Shown: positions 10,001 to 24,529, numbered from the stretch's first letter. The stretch: DNA of 64,000 nucleotides from Penaeus vannamei (GCF_042767895.1 NC_091578.1:20057677-20121676), one strand, 5' to 3'. Translations and numbers: made by a program. Notes: generated by a model not told the origin, from the sequence alone.

Positions 10001-13000
10001 TAATCATGATGATAATGACTATAATGATAATCATAAAAATGATGACAGTAATGATAATAATCATAAAAATGATGACAGTAATGATAATAATGATAATAAT
10101 TATCATTCAGTCCATTTATAATGAAATAAAAGCCAGAAGTAATAATATCCCAGAAGTCGAAAAAACGGCAAAATCTAGCGTATTACAGCCACTTGAGGGA
10201 AACGTCGAAAAAAAACTTTTCGCTTTTTAATGGTAATTATGAGGATTTTAACATTAATTCAGGTAATTATGAGGATTTCTATGATGATTCATTTATTATT
10301 GACAATAATGAGGACAATTATGTTGATAATGACAATAATAATGATGATAATGATAAAGTCATAATTATAATGATAATCTTGATAATTACTGCAATAATAG
10401 CAATAATTAACTCTATTCCAATAATTTCCATACTAATGATGACAATAGAAATAATAATAACATCATTATCATTGTCATTATAATTATTATTTTTGTCATT
10501 ATTATTTCTAAGATCATCATTATTGCTATTATCATTATATAAATAGTTATAATTATAAAAATAGCAATAATAATTAGCATACTAATTATTATAACTGCAA
10601 TAATGATGATAATGATAATGATAATCATGATGATAATGACAATAATGATAGTATTCATAAAAATGATGACAGTAATGATAATAATGATGATAATAATTAT
10701 ATTTCAGTCCATTTGTAATGGAATAAAGGGCAGAAGTAATAAAATCTCACAAGTCGAAAAAACGGCAAAATCTAGCGTATTACAGCCTTATGAGAGGAAC
10801 GTCGAAAAAAAACCCTTTTAGCTTTTTAATGGTAATTATGAGGATTTTAACATTAATTCAGGTAATTATGATGATTTCCATGATGATTCCTTTATTATTG
10901 ACAATAATGATGATAATTATGATGATAATGACAATGATAATGACAATAATAACGAGAATAATGATAAAGTCATAATTATAATGATAATTACTGATATAAT
11001 AGCAATAATTAAGTCTATTCCAATAATTTCCAAACTAATAATGACAATAGAAATAATAATAACATCATTATCATTGTCATTAAAATAATTATTATTTTCA
11101 TTATTATTCCCAAGATCATCATTATTGCTATTATCATTATATAAATAGTTATAATGATAAAAATAGCATTAAAATTAGCATAATAATTATTATAACTGCA
11201 ATAATGATGATAATATAATAAAGGTATCATCATGGAAATCACCATAATTACATGAATTAATGTTAAAATCCTCATAATTTCCATTAAAACGCGAAAACGT
11301 TTTTTTTTTTCGAAGTTTCTCTCAAAAGGCTGTAATACGCTAGATTTTGCCTTCTTCGACTTTTGGACTTTTATTACTACTGGCCTTTATTTCATTGTAA
11401 ATGGACTGAATGATAATTATTATCATTACTGTCATCATTTTTATGATTATTATCATTATAGTCATTATCATCATGATTATCATTATTATTATCATCATTA
11501 TTACAGTTATAATAATTATTATACTAATTATTATTGCTATTTTTCTCATTATAACTATTTATATAGTGATAATAGCAATAATGATAATCTTAGAAATAAT
11601 AATGACAATAATAATAATTATAATGACAATTATAATGATGTTATTATTATTTTTATTGCCATTATTAGTATGGAAATTATTGGAATAGAGTTAATTATTG
11701 CTATTATTGCAGTAATTATCAAGATTATCATTATAATTATGACTTTATCATAATTATCATTATTATTGTCATTATCATTGTCATTATCATCATGATTATC
11801 ATCATTATATTCAATAATGAAGGAATCATCATGGAAATCCTCATAATTACCTGAATTAATGTTAAAATCCTTATAATTACCATTAAAAAGCGAAAAGGTT
11901 TTTTTCGACTTTTCTCTCAAAAGGATGTAATGCGCTAGATTTTGCCGTTTCTTCGAATTTTAGGATTTTATTACTTCTGGCCTTTATTTCATTATAAATG
12001 GACTGAATGATAATTATTATCATCATTATTATCATTACTGTCATTATTTTTATTATTACTATCATTATACTCATTACCATCATGATTACCATTATTATTA
12101 TCATCATTATTGCAGTTATAATAATTAATATACTAATTATTATTGCTATTTTTATCATTATAGCTATTTATATAATGATAATAGCAATAATGATGATCTT
12201 AGAAATAATAATGACAATAATAATAATTATAATGACAAGGATAATGTTATTATATCTATTGCCATTATTAGTATGGAAATTATTGGAATAAAGTTAATTA
12301 TTGCTATAATTGCAGTAATTATCAAGATTATCATTATAATTATGACTTTATCATTACTATCATTATTATTGTCATTATCATTGTCATTATCATCATAATT
12401 ATCATCATTATTGTCAATAAAAAAGAAATCATCATGGAAATCATCATAATTACCTGAATTAATCTTAAAATCATCATAATTACCATGAAAAAGCGAAAAG
12501 GATCTTTTTCGACGTTTCTTTCATAATGCTGTAATACCCTAGATTTTGTCGTTTTCTGGACTTCAGGGATTTTATTACTTTTGGCTTTTATCTCATTATA
12601 AATGGACTGAATGATAATTATTACCATCATTTTTATCATTACTGTCATCATTTTTATGATTATTATCATTATAGTCATTATTATCATGATTATCATTATT
12701 ATTATCATAAATATTGCAGTTATGATACTTATTATGCTAATTATTATTGCTATTTTTATCATTATAACTATTTATATAATGATAATAGCAATAATGATGA
12801 TTATAGAAATAATAATGACGATGATAATAATTATAATGACAATGCTAATGATGTTATTATTTTTCTATTACCATTATTAGTATGGAAATTATTGGAATCG
12901 AGTTAATTATTGCTATTATTGTAGTAATTATCAAGATCATCATTATAATTATGACTTTATCATTATTATTGTCGTTATTGTCATTATCATCATAATTATC

Positions 13001-14581
13001 ATCATTATTGTCAATAATAAAGGATTCATTAGGGAAATCCTCATAATTACCTGAATTGATGTTAAATTCCTCATAATTACCATTAAAAAGCGAAAAGGGT
13101 TTTTTTCGACGTTTCTCTCAAAAGGATTTTGCCGTTTTTTCGCCTTTTCGGATTTTATTACTTCTGGCTTTTATTTTATTATAAATGGACTGAATGATAA
13201 TTATTATCATTATTATCATTATTGTCATCATTTTTATGATTCTTATCATTATAGTCATTATCATCATAATTATCATTATTTTTATCATCATTATTGCAAT
13301 TATAATAATTATTATGCTCATTATCATTGCAATTTTTATCATTATATCTATTTATATAATGATAATAGCAATAATTATGATCTTAGAAATAATAATGACG
13401 ATGATAATAATTATAATGACAATGATAATGATGTTATTATTTCTATTGCCATTATTAGTATGGAAATTATTGGAATAGAATTAATTATTGCTATTTTTGC
13501 AGTAATTATTAAGATTATCATTATAATTATGACCTTATCATTATTATCATTATAATTATGACTTTATCATTATTATCATTATTATTATGACTTTATCATT
13601 ATCATTATAATTATGACTTTATCATTACCATTATTATTATTGTTATTATCATTGTCATTATCATCATAATTATCATCATTATTGTCAATAATAAAGGAAT
13701 CATCAGGGAAATCCTCATAATTACCTGAATGTTAAATCCTCATAATTACCATTAAAAAGCCAAAAGGTTTTTTTTCGACGTTTTTCTCAAAAGGTTGTAA
13801 TACGATAGATTTTTCCGTTTTTTCGACTTTTGGGATTTTATTACTTCTGGCCTTTATTTCATTATAAGTGGACTGAATGATAATTATTACCATTATTATC
13901 TTTACTGTCATAATTTTTATGATTATAATCATCATAGTCATTATCATCATGTTTATCATTATTATTATCATTATATCAGTATAATAATGATTATGCTAAT
14001 TATTATTGCTATTTTTATCATTATAACTATTTATATAATGATAATAGCAATAATGATGATCTTAGAAATAATAATGACAATAATAATAATTGTAATGACA
14101 ATGGTAATGATGTTATTATTATTTATATTGCCATTATTAGTATGGAAATTATTGGAATAGAGTTGATTATTGCTATTATTGCAGTAATTATGAAGATTAT
14201 CATTATAATTATGACTTTATCATTATTATCAGTCATTATGATTGTCATCATAATTATTATCATTATTGTCAATAATAAATTAATCATCATGGAAATCATC
14301 ATAATTACCTGAATTTATGTTAAAATCCTTATAATTACCACTAAAAAGCAAAGATTTTTTTTCGACGTTTCTCTCAAAAGGCTGTAATACGCTAGATTTT
14401 GCTGTTTTTTCGACTTTTGAGATTATATTACTTCTGGCCTTTATTTCATTATAAATGGACTGAATGTTAATTATTATCATCATTATTATCATTACTGTCA
14501 TCATTTTTATGATTATTATCATCATAGTCATAATAATCATGATTATCATTATCATTATCATCATTTTTGCACTTATAATAA

Positions 14582-15343
14582 ATGACTGATTACGTTGCCA
14601 TTCTATCTGAGTCTTTGGAAACCCTAGTGGCGGCTCTCGATGTATTTAGCAATGTAGCGAAGCCCTTGGGTCTAGAGGTCTCCTGGACCAAGACCAAGGT
14701 CCAGGAATTTGGGGACTTGTTAGGAGAACCTTTTCATTCGGTACGTGCTTGCGGCCTTGAAGACATTGAAGTCACAGAGAGCTTTACATACCTTGGTAGT
14801 GTAGTTCATAACTCTGGGCTGTCAGACCATGAAGTCAGCAGACGGATTGGCCTGGCAGCAGGGGTCATGAACTCTCTCAACAAGTGTATTTGGAGTTGTC
14901 GGTACCTGTGCAGAAGGACCAAGCTACGGGTTTTCATGGCCCTGATAATACCCGTTTTGCTATACGGTAGCGAAACCTGGACATTGTCCTGTGCCTTGGA
15001 GGCTCGTCTTGAAGACTTTTGTAATAGGTCCTTGCGCCAGATCATGGGGTACTGTTGGCGGGACCATGTGTCCAACCAACGGTTGCACCGTGAGACTGAC
15101 ACAGGACCTGTTATCTGCACAATCCGTGATCGCCAACTCAGGTTATACGGCCACCTGGCTCGCTTTCCTCAGGATAATCCTGCCCATCAGGTCGTCTCTG
15201 TTCGAGACAACCCTGGGTGGAGGAGGCCTGTGGGACGAACGAGGAAGTCATGGCTTGGGCAGATCGACCAAACCTACCGTGAAGAAATAGAGATGAGCCG
15301 TGTCCCTGCCTGGCGTCTAGCCATGAGGGATCCTCGTAGGTAA
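14582..15343 (+). pseudogene. Reverse transcriptase C-terminal fragment, copy 2
   Basis: Predicted 253-residue product is identical to that of 3289-4050, including D-Y at residues 3-4 and the premature TAA before the 16-codon extension. The same motifs are present (GLEVSWTKTKV, FTYLGS, LLYGSETW). A non-functional remnant inside satellite, with no promoter or upstream domains. Confidence 0.87.
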
Positions 15344-15409
15344 AAGCGAAGGGTGGATGCGGCTATGCGCCCCCGTCGGCGTCAGCCCCCCTGATGATGA
15401 TGATGATGA
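14582..15409 (+). mobile_element. 5'-truncated RTE-like retrotransposon, copy 2
   Basis: Identical boundaries to copy 1. Target duplicates at 14567-14581 and 15410-15424 show the same C/G mismatch, and a (TGA)6 tail lies at 15392-15409. It is therefore a segmental duplicate of the copy-1 insertion, not an independent one. Confidence 0.88.
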
Positions 15410-16413
15410 TTGCAGTTATAATAATTATTATGCTAATTATTATTGCTATTTTTATCATTATAACTATTTATATAATGATAATAGCAATAATGATGATCTT
15501 CGAAATAATAATGACAATAATAATAATTATAATGACAATGATAATGATGTTATTATTTCTATTGCCATTATTAGTATGGAAATTAATTGATTAATTAAGA
15601 GTTAATTATTGTTATTATTGCAGTAATTATCAAGATTATCATTATAATTATGACTTTATCATTATTATCATTATTATTGTCATTATCATTGTCATTATCA
15701 TCATGATTATCATCATTATTGTCAATAATAAAGGAATCATCATGGAAATCATCATAATTACCTGAATTAATGTTAAAATCCTAATAATTACCATTAAAAA
15801 GCGAGAAGGGTTTTTTTTCGACGTTTCTAACAAATACGCTAGATTTTGCCGTTTTTTCGACGTTTGGGATTTTATTACTTCTGGCCTTTATTTCATTATA
15901 AATGGACTGAATGACAATTATTATTATCAGTATTATCATTATTGTCATCATTTTTATGATTATTATCATTATAGTCATTATCATCATGATTATATTATTA
16001 TTATCATCATTATTGCAGTTATAATAATTATTATGCTAATTATTGCTACTTATATAATGATAATAGCAATAATGATGAACTTAGAAATAATAATGACAAT
16101 AATAATAATCATATTGACAATGATAATGATATCGTTTCTATTACCATTATTAGTATGGAAATTATTGGAATAGAGTTAATTATTGCAATTTTTCCAGTAA
16201 TTATCAAGATTATCATTATATCATTATCATTATTATAATTATTATTGTCATTACCATCATTATTGTCAATAATAAAGGCATCATCAGGGAAATCTTCATA
16301 ATTACCTGAATTAATGTTATAATCCTCATAATTACCATTAAAAAGCGGAAAGGGTTTTTTTCGACGTTTCTCTCAAAAGGCTGTAATACGCTAGATTTTC
16401 CCTTTTTTCCACT

Positions 16414-17098
16414 TTTCGCTTTTTAATGTTAATTATGAGGATTTTAACATTAATTCAGGTAATCATGATGATGCCTTTATTATTGACAATAATGATAATT
16501 GTGATGATAATGAGAATGATAATGACAATAATAATGATAATGATAAAGTCATAATTATAATGATAATCTTGATAATTACTGCAATGATAGCAATAATTAA
16601 CTCTATTCCAATAATTTTCATACTAATAATGGCAATAGAAATAATAATATCATTATCATTGTCATTATAATTATAATTATTGTCATTAGTATTTCTAAGA
16701 TCATCGTTATTGCTGTTATCATTATATAAATAGTTATAATGATAAAAATAGCAATAATAATTAGCATAATAATTATTATAACTGCAATAATGATGATAAT
16801 AATAATGATAATCAGGATGATAATGACTATAATGATAATAATCATAAAAATGATGATAATGATGATAAGTCCTTTCATAATGAAATAATGGCCAGAAATA
16901 ATAATAACCCAAACGTCGAGAAAACGGCAAAATCTAGCCTTTTTAGAGAAACCTCGAAAAAAAGCCTTTACGCTTTCTAATGGGAATTATGAGGATTTTA
17001 TCATTAATTCAGGTAATTATGATGATTTCCCTGATGATTCCTTTATTATTGACAATAATGACGAGAATTATGATAATAATGACAATGATAATGATTTT
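16414..17098 (-). repeat. Reverse satellite run 2, cut by assembly gap
   Basis: Same sequence as the start of reverse run 1 (5121-5805) up to the first N. The copy may continue inside the gap. Confidence 0.85.
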
Positions 17099-17598
17099 NN
17101 NNNNNNNNNNNNNNNNNNNNNNNNNNNNNNNNNNNNNNNNNNNNNNNNNNNNNNNNNNNNNNNNNNNNNNNNNNNNNNNNNNNNNNNNNNNNNNNNNNNN
17201 NNNNNNNNNNNNNNNNNNNNNNNNNNNNNNNNNNNNNNNNNNNNNNNNNNNNNNNNNNNNNNNNNNNNNNNNNNNNNNNNNNNNNNNNNNNNNNNNNNNN
17301 NNNNNNNNNNNNNNNNNNNNNNNNNNNNNNNNNNNNNNNNNNNNNNNNNNNNNNNNNNNNNNNNNNNNNNNNNNNNNNNNNNNNNNNNNNNNNNNNNNNN
17401 NNNNNNNNNNNNNNNNNNNNNNNNNNNNNNNNNNNNNNNNNNNNNNNNNNNNNNNNNNNNNNNNNNNNNNNNNNNNNNNNNNNNNNNNNNNNNNNNNNNN
17501 NNNNNNNNNNNNNNNNNNNNNNNNNNNNNNNNNNNNNNNNNNNNNNNNNNNNNNNNNNNNNNNNNNNNNNNNNNNNNNNNNNNNNNNNNNNNNNNNNN
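17099..17598. other. Assembly gap, 500 N
   Basis: Exactly 500 undetermined bases. The left flank is reverse-orientation satellite and the right flank forward, so at least one orientation flip is hidden here. The round number suggests a placeholder rather than a measured size. Open frames running through it are meaningless. Confidence 0.98.
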
Positions 17599-17841
17599 AT
17601 CATGGAAATCATCATAATTACCTGAATTAATGTTAAAATCCTCACAATTACTATCAAAAAGTGAAAAGGTTTTTTTTCGATGTTTCTCACAAAAGGCTGT
17701 AACACCCTAGATTTTACCGTTTTTTCGACTATTGGGAATTTATTACTTTTGACCTTTATTTCATTATAAATGGACTAAATGATAATTATTACCATCTGTA
17801 TTATCATTACTGTCATCATTTTTAATTTTATTATCATTATA
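17599..17841 (+). repeat. Short forward satellite run 3
   Basis: From the gap edge through one forward box (anchor about 17751, reading GACCTTTATTTC). It flips at about 17,842, where TTATCATTATAG meets reverse TAATAATGGCAATAG. It is the outer end of the left arm of the 17.6-26.7 kb inverted duplication. Confidence 0.8.
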
Positions 17842-19595
17842 GTAATAATGGCAATAGAAATGATAATAACATCATTATCATTGTCATTATAATTATTATT
17901 ATTGTCATTATTATTTCTAAGATCATCATTATTGCTCTTATAATTACATAAATAGTTATAAAGATAAAAATAGATATAATAATTAGCATAATAATTCTTA
18001 TAACTGCAATAATGATGATGATAATAATGATAATCATGATGATAATGACTATAATGACTGTCAAAATGATGACAGTAATGATAATAATGATGATAATAAT
18101 TATCATTCAGTCCATATATAATGAAATAAAGGCCAGAAGTAATAAAATCCCAGATGTCGAAAAAAACAGCAAAATCTAGGATATTAAAGCCTTATGAGAG
18201 AAACGTAAAAAAAAAACAACCTTTTCGCTTTTTAAGGTTAATTATGAGTATTTTAACATTAATTCAGGTAATTATAATGATTTCCATGATGATTCTGATG
18301 ATAATTATGATGATAATGACAATGATAATGACAATAAAAATGATAATAATGATAAAGTCATAATTATAATGATAATCTTGATAAATACTGCAATAATAGC
18401 AATAATTAACTCCATTCCAATAATTTCCTATCTACTAATGGCAATAGAAATAATAATAACATTATCATTGACATTATAATTATTATTGTCATTATTATTT
18501 CTAAGATCATCATTATTGCTATTATCATTATATAAATAGTTATAATGATAGAAATAGCAAGAATAATTAGCATAATAATTATTATAACTGCAATAATGAT
18601 GATACTAATAATGATATTCATGATGATAATGACTATATTGGTAATAATCATAAAAACTGTGACAGTAATGATAATGATGATAATAATTATCATTCAGTCC
18701 GTTTATAATGAAATAAAGGCCAGAAGTAATAAAATCCTAAAAGTCGAAAAAACGACAAAATCTAGCATATTACAGCGTTTTGAGAGAAACGTCGAAAAAA
18801 AAAACTTTTCGCTTTTTAATGGTAATTATGAGGATTTTAACATTAATTCAGGTAATTATGATGATTTCCCTGATGATTCCTTTATTATTGACAATAATGA
18901 TGATAATTATGATGACAATAACAATGATAATGACAATAATAATGATAATAATGATAAAGTCATATTTACAATGATAATCTTGATAATTACTGCAATAATA
19001 GTAATAATTAACTCTATTCCAATAATTTCCATACTAATAATGGCAATAGAAATAATAATATCATTATCATTGTCATTATAATTATTATTTCTAAGATGAT
19101 TATTATTGCTATTATCATTATATAAATAGTTATAATGATAAAAATAGCAATAATAATTGGCATAATAATTATTATAACTGCAATAATGATGATAATAATA
19201 ATGATAATCATGATAATAACGACTATAATGATAAAAATCATAAAAAGGATGACAGTAATGATAATGAGGATAATATTTATCATTCAGTCCATTCATAATG
19301 AAATAAAGGCCAGAAGTAATAAAGACCCAAAAGTCGAAAAATGGCAAAGTCTAGGGTATTACAGCCTTTTGAGAGAAACGTCAAAAAAACTCTTTTCGCT
19401 TTTTAAAGGTAATTATGAGGATTTTAACATTAATTCAGGTAATCATGGTGATTTCCATGATGATTCCTTTATTATTGACAATATGATAACTATGATGATA
19501 ATTATGATGATAATGGCAATAATAATGATAATAATGATAAAGTCATAATTATAATGATAATCTTGATAATTACTGCAATAATAGCAATAATTAAC

Positions 19596-19626
19596 TTAAT
19601 TAATTAATTAATTAATTAATTAATTT
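19596..19626. repeat. (TTAA)n microsatellite
   Basis: About seven TTAA units replacing the usual CTATTCCAATAATTTCC region of the monomer. The shorter mirror is at 24,727-24,747. Confidence 0.9.
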
Positions 19627-19813
19627 CCATACTAATAATGGCAATAGAAATAATAATATCATTATCATTGTCATTATAATTATCATTATTGTCATTATTA
19701 TTTCTAAGATCATCATCATTGCTATTACCATTATATATAAAGTTATAATGATAAATATAGCAATAATAATTAGCATAATAATTATCATAACTTAAATAAT
19801 GATTATAATAATA

Positions 19814-19927
19814 ATGATAATCATGATGATAATGACTATAATGATAATGATCATAAAAACGATGACAGTAATGATAATCATGATGATAATGACTATAATG
19901 ATAATGATCATAAAAACGATGACAGTA
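19814..19927 (-). repeat. 57-bp tandem duplication, copy a
   Basis: Two exact 57-bp units beginning ATGATAATCATGATG and containing ATCATAAAAACGATGACAG. The length is a multiple of three, as expected for slippage in triplet DNA. Confidence 0.85.
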
Positions 19928-19986
19928 ATGATAATAATGATGATAATATTTATCATTCAGTCCATTTATAATTATATAAATGCCAG

Positions 19987-20233
19987 AATATAGTTAATTA
20001 TTGCTATTATTGCAGTAATTATCAAGATTATCATTATAATTATGACTTTATCATTATTATCATTATTATTGTCATTATCATTGTCATTATCATCATAATT
20101 ATCATCATTATTGTCAATAATAAAGGCATCATCATGATTACCTGAATCAATGTTTAAATCCTCATAATTACCATTAAAAAGCGAAAAGTGTTTTTTTTTC
20201 GACGTTTCTCTCAAAAGGCTGTAAAGCGCTAGA
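19987..20233 (+). repeat. Short forward satellite run 4 (left arm of mini-palindrome)
   Basis: Part of one forward monomer, ending within the box at CGCTAGA. It pairs with the reverse sequence that begins ten bases later. Confidence 0.78.
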
Positions 20234-20300
20234 TTTTTTCATTTCTAGCGTATTACAGCATTTTGAGAAAAACGTCCAAAAAAAAAAACTTTTCGCTTTT
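20180..20300. repeat. Box-to-box mini-palindrome a
   Basis: A forward box ending GGCTGTAAAGCGCTAGA faces a reverse box TCTAGCGTATTACAGC across a 10-bp spacer (20,234-20,243). Homology continues outward for about 245 bp on each side. Each arm keeps the TTTTCGACGTTT-type part of the box but lacks the CCGTTTTTTCGAC half. Confidence 0.82.
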
Positions 20301-21105
20301 TAATGGTAATTATGAGGATTTTAACATTAATTCAGGTAATTATGATGATTTCCATGATGATTCCTTTATTATTGACAATAATGATGATAATTATGATGAT
20401 AATGACAATGATAATGACAATAATAATGATAATAATGATAGTCATAATTATAATGATAATCTTGATAATTACTGCAATAATAGCAATAATTAACTATATT
20501 CCAATAATTTCCATAATAATAATGGCAATAGAAATAATAACATCATTATCATTGTCATTATAATTATTATTATTGTCATTATTATTTCTTAGATCATCAT
20601 TATTGCTATTATCATTATATAAATAGTTATAATGATAAAAATAGCAATAATAATTAGAATAATAATTATTATAACTGCAATAATGATGATAATAATAATG
20701 ATAATCATTATGATCATGACTATAATGATAGTAATCATAAAAATGATGACAATAATGATAATGACCATATTTTTTTTTCCTTCAGTCCATTTGTAATGAA
20801 ATAAAGGTCAGAAGTAATAAAATCCCAAAAGTGGAAAAAACGGCAAAATTCTTTTGAGAGAAACGTCGAAAATGATAATCTTGATTATCACTGCAATAAT
20901 AGCAATAATTTACTCTATTCCAATAATTTCCATACTAATAATGGCAATAGAAATAATAATAACATCATTATCATTGTCATTATAATTATTATTATTGTCA
21001 TTATTATTGCTATTATCATTATATAAATAGTTATAAAGATAAAAATAACAATTATAATTAGCATACTAATTATAATAACTGCAATAATGATGATAATAAT
21101 AAATG
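20244..21105 (-). repeat. Reverse satellite run 4
   Basis: Begins at TCTAGCGTATTACAG. It contains one degraded box (anchor about 20807, AAAGGTCAG) preceded by a T8 interruption, and a deletion that joins ACGTCGAAAA directly to TGATAATCTTGATT at about 20,870. It ends at about 21,105, where the inner edge of the left inverted arm meets forward ACTTATGACTTTATC. Confidence 0.8.
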
Positions 21106-24099
21106 ATAATACTTATGACTTTATCCTTATTATCCTTATTATTGTCATTATCATTGTCTTTATCATAATAATTATCATTATTGTCAATAATAAAGGAATT
21201 ATCATAGAAATCATCAAAATTACCAAAATTAATGTTAAAATCCTCATAATTACCATTAAAAAGCGAAAAGGGTTTTTTCGACGTTTCTCTCAAAAGGCTG
21301 TAATTCGCAAGATTTTGCCGTATTTTTCGACTTTTGGGATTTTATTACTTCTGGCCTTTATTTAATCATAAATGGACTTAATGATAATTATTATCATCAT
21401 TTTTATGATTATTATCATTATCATTATCATCATGATTATCATCATAGTCATTATCATCATGATTATCATTATTATTATTAACATTATTGCCGTTATAATA
21501 AATGTTATGATAATTATTATTGCTGTTTTTATCATTATAACTATTTATATAATGATAATAGCAATAATGATCTTAGAAATAATAAAAACAATAATGATAA
21601 TTATAATGACAATGATAATGATGTTATTATTATTTCTATTGCCATTATTAGTATGGAAATTATTGGAATAGAGTTAATTATTGCTATTATTGCAGTAATT
21701 ATCAAGATTATCATTGTAATTATGACCATCATTATTATTCATATTATTGTCATTATCATCATAATTATCATCATTATAGTCAATAATTAAGGAATCATCA
21801 TGGAAATCATCAAAATTTCCTGAATTAATGTTAAAATCCTCATAATTACCATTAAAAAGCGAAAAGAGTTTTTTTTCGACGTTTCTCTCAGGTTATAATA
21901 CGCTAGATTTACCGTTTTTTCGACATTTGGGATTTTATTACTTCTGGCCTTTATTTCATTATAAATGGACTGAATGATAATTATCATCATTACTGTCATC
22001 ATTTTTATGATTATCATTATAGTCAATATCATCAAGATTATCATTATTATCATCATCATTATTGCAGTTATAATAATTATTATGCTAATTATTATTGCTA
22101 TTTTTATCATTATAACTAATATAACTAAATAATGATAATAGCAATAATGATTATCTTAGAAATAGTAATGACAATAATAATAATTATAATGACAATGATA
22201 ATGATATTATTTCTATAGCCATTATTAGTATGGAAATTATTGGAAGAGTTAATTATTGCTATTATTGCAGTAATTATCAAGATTATCATTATAATTATGA
22301 CTATCATTATTAGCATTGTTATTGTCATTAACATTGTCATTATCTTCATAATTATCATCATTATAGTCAATAATAAAGGAATCATCAGGGAATTCATCAT
22401 AATTACCTGAATTTATGTTAAAATCCTCATATTTATCATTAAAAAGCGAAAAGAGTTATTTTCGAAATTACTTTCAAAAGGCTGTAATACACGAGATTTT
22501 GCCGTTTTTTCGACTTTTGGGATTTTATTACTTCTGGCTTTTATTTCATTATAAATGGACTGAATGATAATCATTATCATCATTATTATCATTACCGTCA
22601 TCATTTTTATGATTGTCATTATAGTCATTATCCTCATGATTATCAGAATTATTATCATCATTATTGCAGTTAAAATAATTATTATGCTAATTATTATTGC
22701 TATTTTTATCATTATAACTATTTATATAATGATAATAGCAATAATGATGATCTTAGAAATAATAATGACAGTATTAATAATTGTAATGACAATGATAATG
22801 ATATTATTATTTTTATTGCCATTATTGGTATGTAAATTATTGGAATAGTTAATTATTGCTATTATTGCAGTGATTATCAAGATTATCATTATAATTATGG
22901 CTTTATCATTAATATTATTATTGTCATTATCATTGTAATTATTATCATAATTATCATTATTGTCAATAATAAAAAATCATCATGGAAATCATCATAATTA
23001 CCTGAATTAATGTTAAAATCCTCATAATTACCATTACGAAGCGAAAGGTTTTTTTCGACGTTTGTCTCCAGAGGCTGTAATACACTAGATTTAGCCGTTT
23101 TACCGACTTTGTGGATTTTATTACTTCTGGCCTTTATTTCATTATAAATGGACTGAATGATAATTATTATCATTATTATCATTACTGTCATCATTTTTAT
23201 GATTATTATCATTATAGTCATTATCATCATGATTATCTTTATTATTATCATCATTATTGCAGTTATTATAATTAGTATGCTAATTATAATTGTTATTTTT
23301 ATCTTTATAACTATTTATATAATGATAATAGCAATAATAATGACAATAATAATAATTATAATGACAATGATAATGATGTTATTATTATTTCTATTGCCAT
23401 TATTAGTATGGAAATTATTGGAATAGAGTAAATTATTGCTATTATTGCAGTGATAATCAAGATTATCATTTTCGACGTTTCTCTCAAAAGAATTTTGCCG
23501 TTTTTTCCACTTTTGGGATTTTATTACTTCTGACCTTTATTTCATTACAAATGGACTGAAGGAAAAAAAAATATGGTCATTATCATTATTGTCATCATTT
23601 TTATGATTACTATCATTATAGTCATGATCATAATGATTATCATTATTATTATCATCATTATTGCAGTTATAATAATTATTATTCTAATTATTATTGCTAT
23701 TTTTATCATTATAACTATTTATATAATGATAATAGCAATAATGATGATCTAAGAAATAATAATGACAATAATAATAATTATAATGACAATGATAATGATG
23801 TTATTATTTCTATTGCCATTATTATTATGGAAATTATTGGAATATAGTTAATTATTGCTATTATTGCAGTAATTATCAAGATTATCATTATAGTTATGAC
23901 TATCATTATTATCATTATTATTGTCATTATCATTGTCATTATCATCATAATTATCATCATTATTGTCAATAATAAAGGAATCATCATGGAAATCATCATA
24001 ATTACCTGAATTAATGTTAAAATCCTCATAATTACCATTAAAAAGCGAAAAGTTTTTTTTTTTTTGGACGTTTTTCTCAAAATGCTGTAATACGCTAGA
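21106..24099 (+). repeat. Forward satellite run 5
   Basis: Forward anchors at about 21353, 21946, 22536, 23129 and 23532. The part to about 23,238 is the unpaired spacer of the inverted duplication. The part from there on mirrors 20,244-21,105, including the shared deletion (ATTATCATTTTCGACG at about 23,470). It ends in the mini-palindrome at 24,100. Confidence 0.82.
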
Positions 24100-24165
24100 A
24101 ATGAAAAAATCTAGCGCTTTACAGCCTTTTGAGAGAAACGTCGAAAAAAAAACACTTTTCGCTTT
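24045..24165. repeat. Box-to-box mini-palindrome b
   Basis: Mirror of mini-palindrome a in the right inverted arm, spacer 24,100-24,109 (ATGAAAAAAT). Confidence 0.82.
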
Positions 24166-24355
24166 TTAATGGTAATTATGAGGATTTAAACATTGATTCA
24201 GGTAATCATGATGATGCCTTTATTATTGACAATAATGATGATAATTATGATGATAATGACAATGATAATGACAATAATAATGATAATAATGATAAAGTCA
24301 TAATTATAATGATAATCTTGATAATTACTGCAATAATAGCAATAATTAACTATAT
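24110..24355 (-). repeat. Short reverse satellite run 5
   Basis: Right arm of the mini-palindrome centred at 24,104 and mirror of 19,987-20,233. It ends where AACTATATTCTGGCATTTATATAA switches back to forward. Confidence 0.78.
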
Positions 24356-24415
24356 TCTGGCATTTATATAATTATAAATGGACTGAATGATAAATATTAT
24401 CATCATTATTATCAT

Positions 24416-24529
24416 TACTGTCATCGTTTTTATGATCATTATCATTATAGTCATTATCATCATGATTATCATTACTGTCATCGTTTTTATGATCATTATC
24501 ATTATAGTCATTATCATCATGATTATCAT
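24416..24529 (+). repeat. 57-bp tandem duplication, copy b (inverted arm)
   Basis: Reverse complement of 19,814-19,927, in the right arm of the large inverted duplication. Confidence 0.85.

Larger units (their letters stand above)
5121..11214 (-). repeat. Reverse satellite run 1
   Basis: Reverse anchors at about 5597, 6170, 6752, 7259, 7822, 8430, 10131 and 10729, reading CCATTTATAATGAAATAAAGGCC with variants. The run is split by the 1.07-kb element at 8930-10000. The monomer at 8.5 kb has lost the box-proximal segment, so a box joins straight to CATTAATTCAGG. The run ends at about 11,214, where a reverse ATN stretch abuts forward TAATAAAGGTATCATC. Confidence 0.85.
11215..16413 (+). repeat. 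Forward satellite run 2 (near-identical to run 1)
   Basis: Anchors at about 11382, 11978, 12583, 13166, 13848, 14435 and 15883 reproduce run 1 with an offset of 11,293-11,294. By eye I see only a handful of substitutions and one T-tract length change (near 3070 versus 14360) across about 5.8 kb. It ends with the same box-internal flip as at 5,120. Confidence 0.88.
11294..17098 (+). repeat. Higher-order block, copy 2 (cut by gap)
   Basis: Near-identical to 1-5,805. The match runs right up to the N gap, so the remainder of the period may be missing from the assembly. Confidence 0.87.
17842..19986 (-). repeat. Reverse satellite run 3
   Basis: Reverse anchors at about 18131, 18718 and 19308. 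It contains a (TTAA)n tract at 19596-19626 and a 57-bp tandem duplication at 19814-19927. It ends at about 19,987, where a reverse box fragment (TGCCAGA) is joined to forward ATATAGTTAATTATTGC. Confidence 0.82.

Noticed and set aside
16980..17705. Open frames spanning the N gap (also 33,939-34,685)
   Set aside because: Undetermined bases read as open by default.
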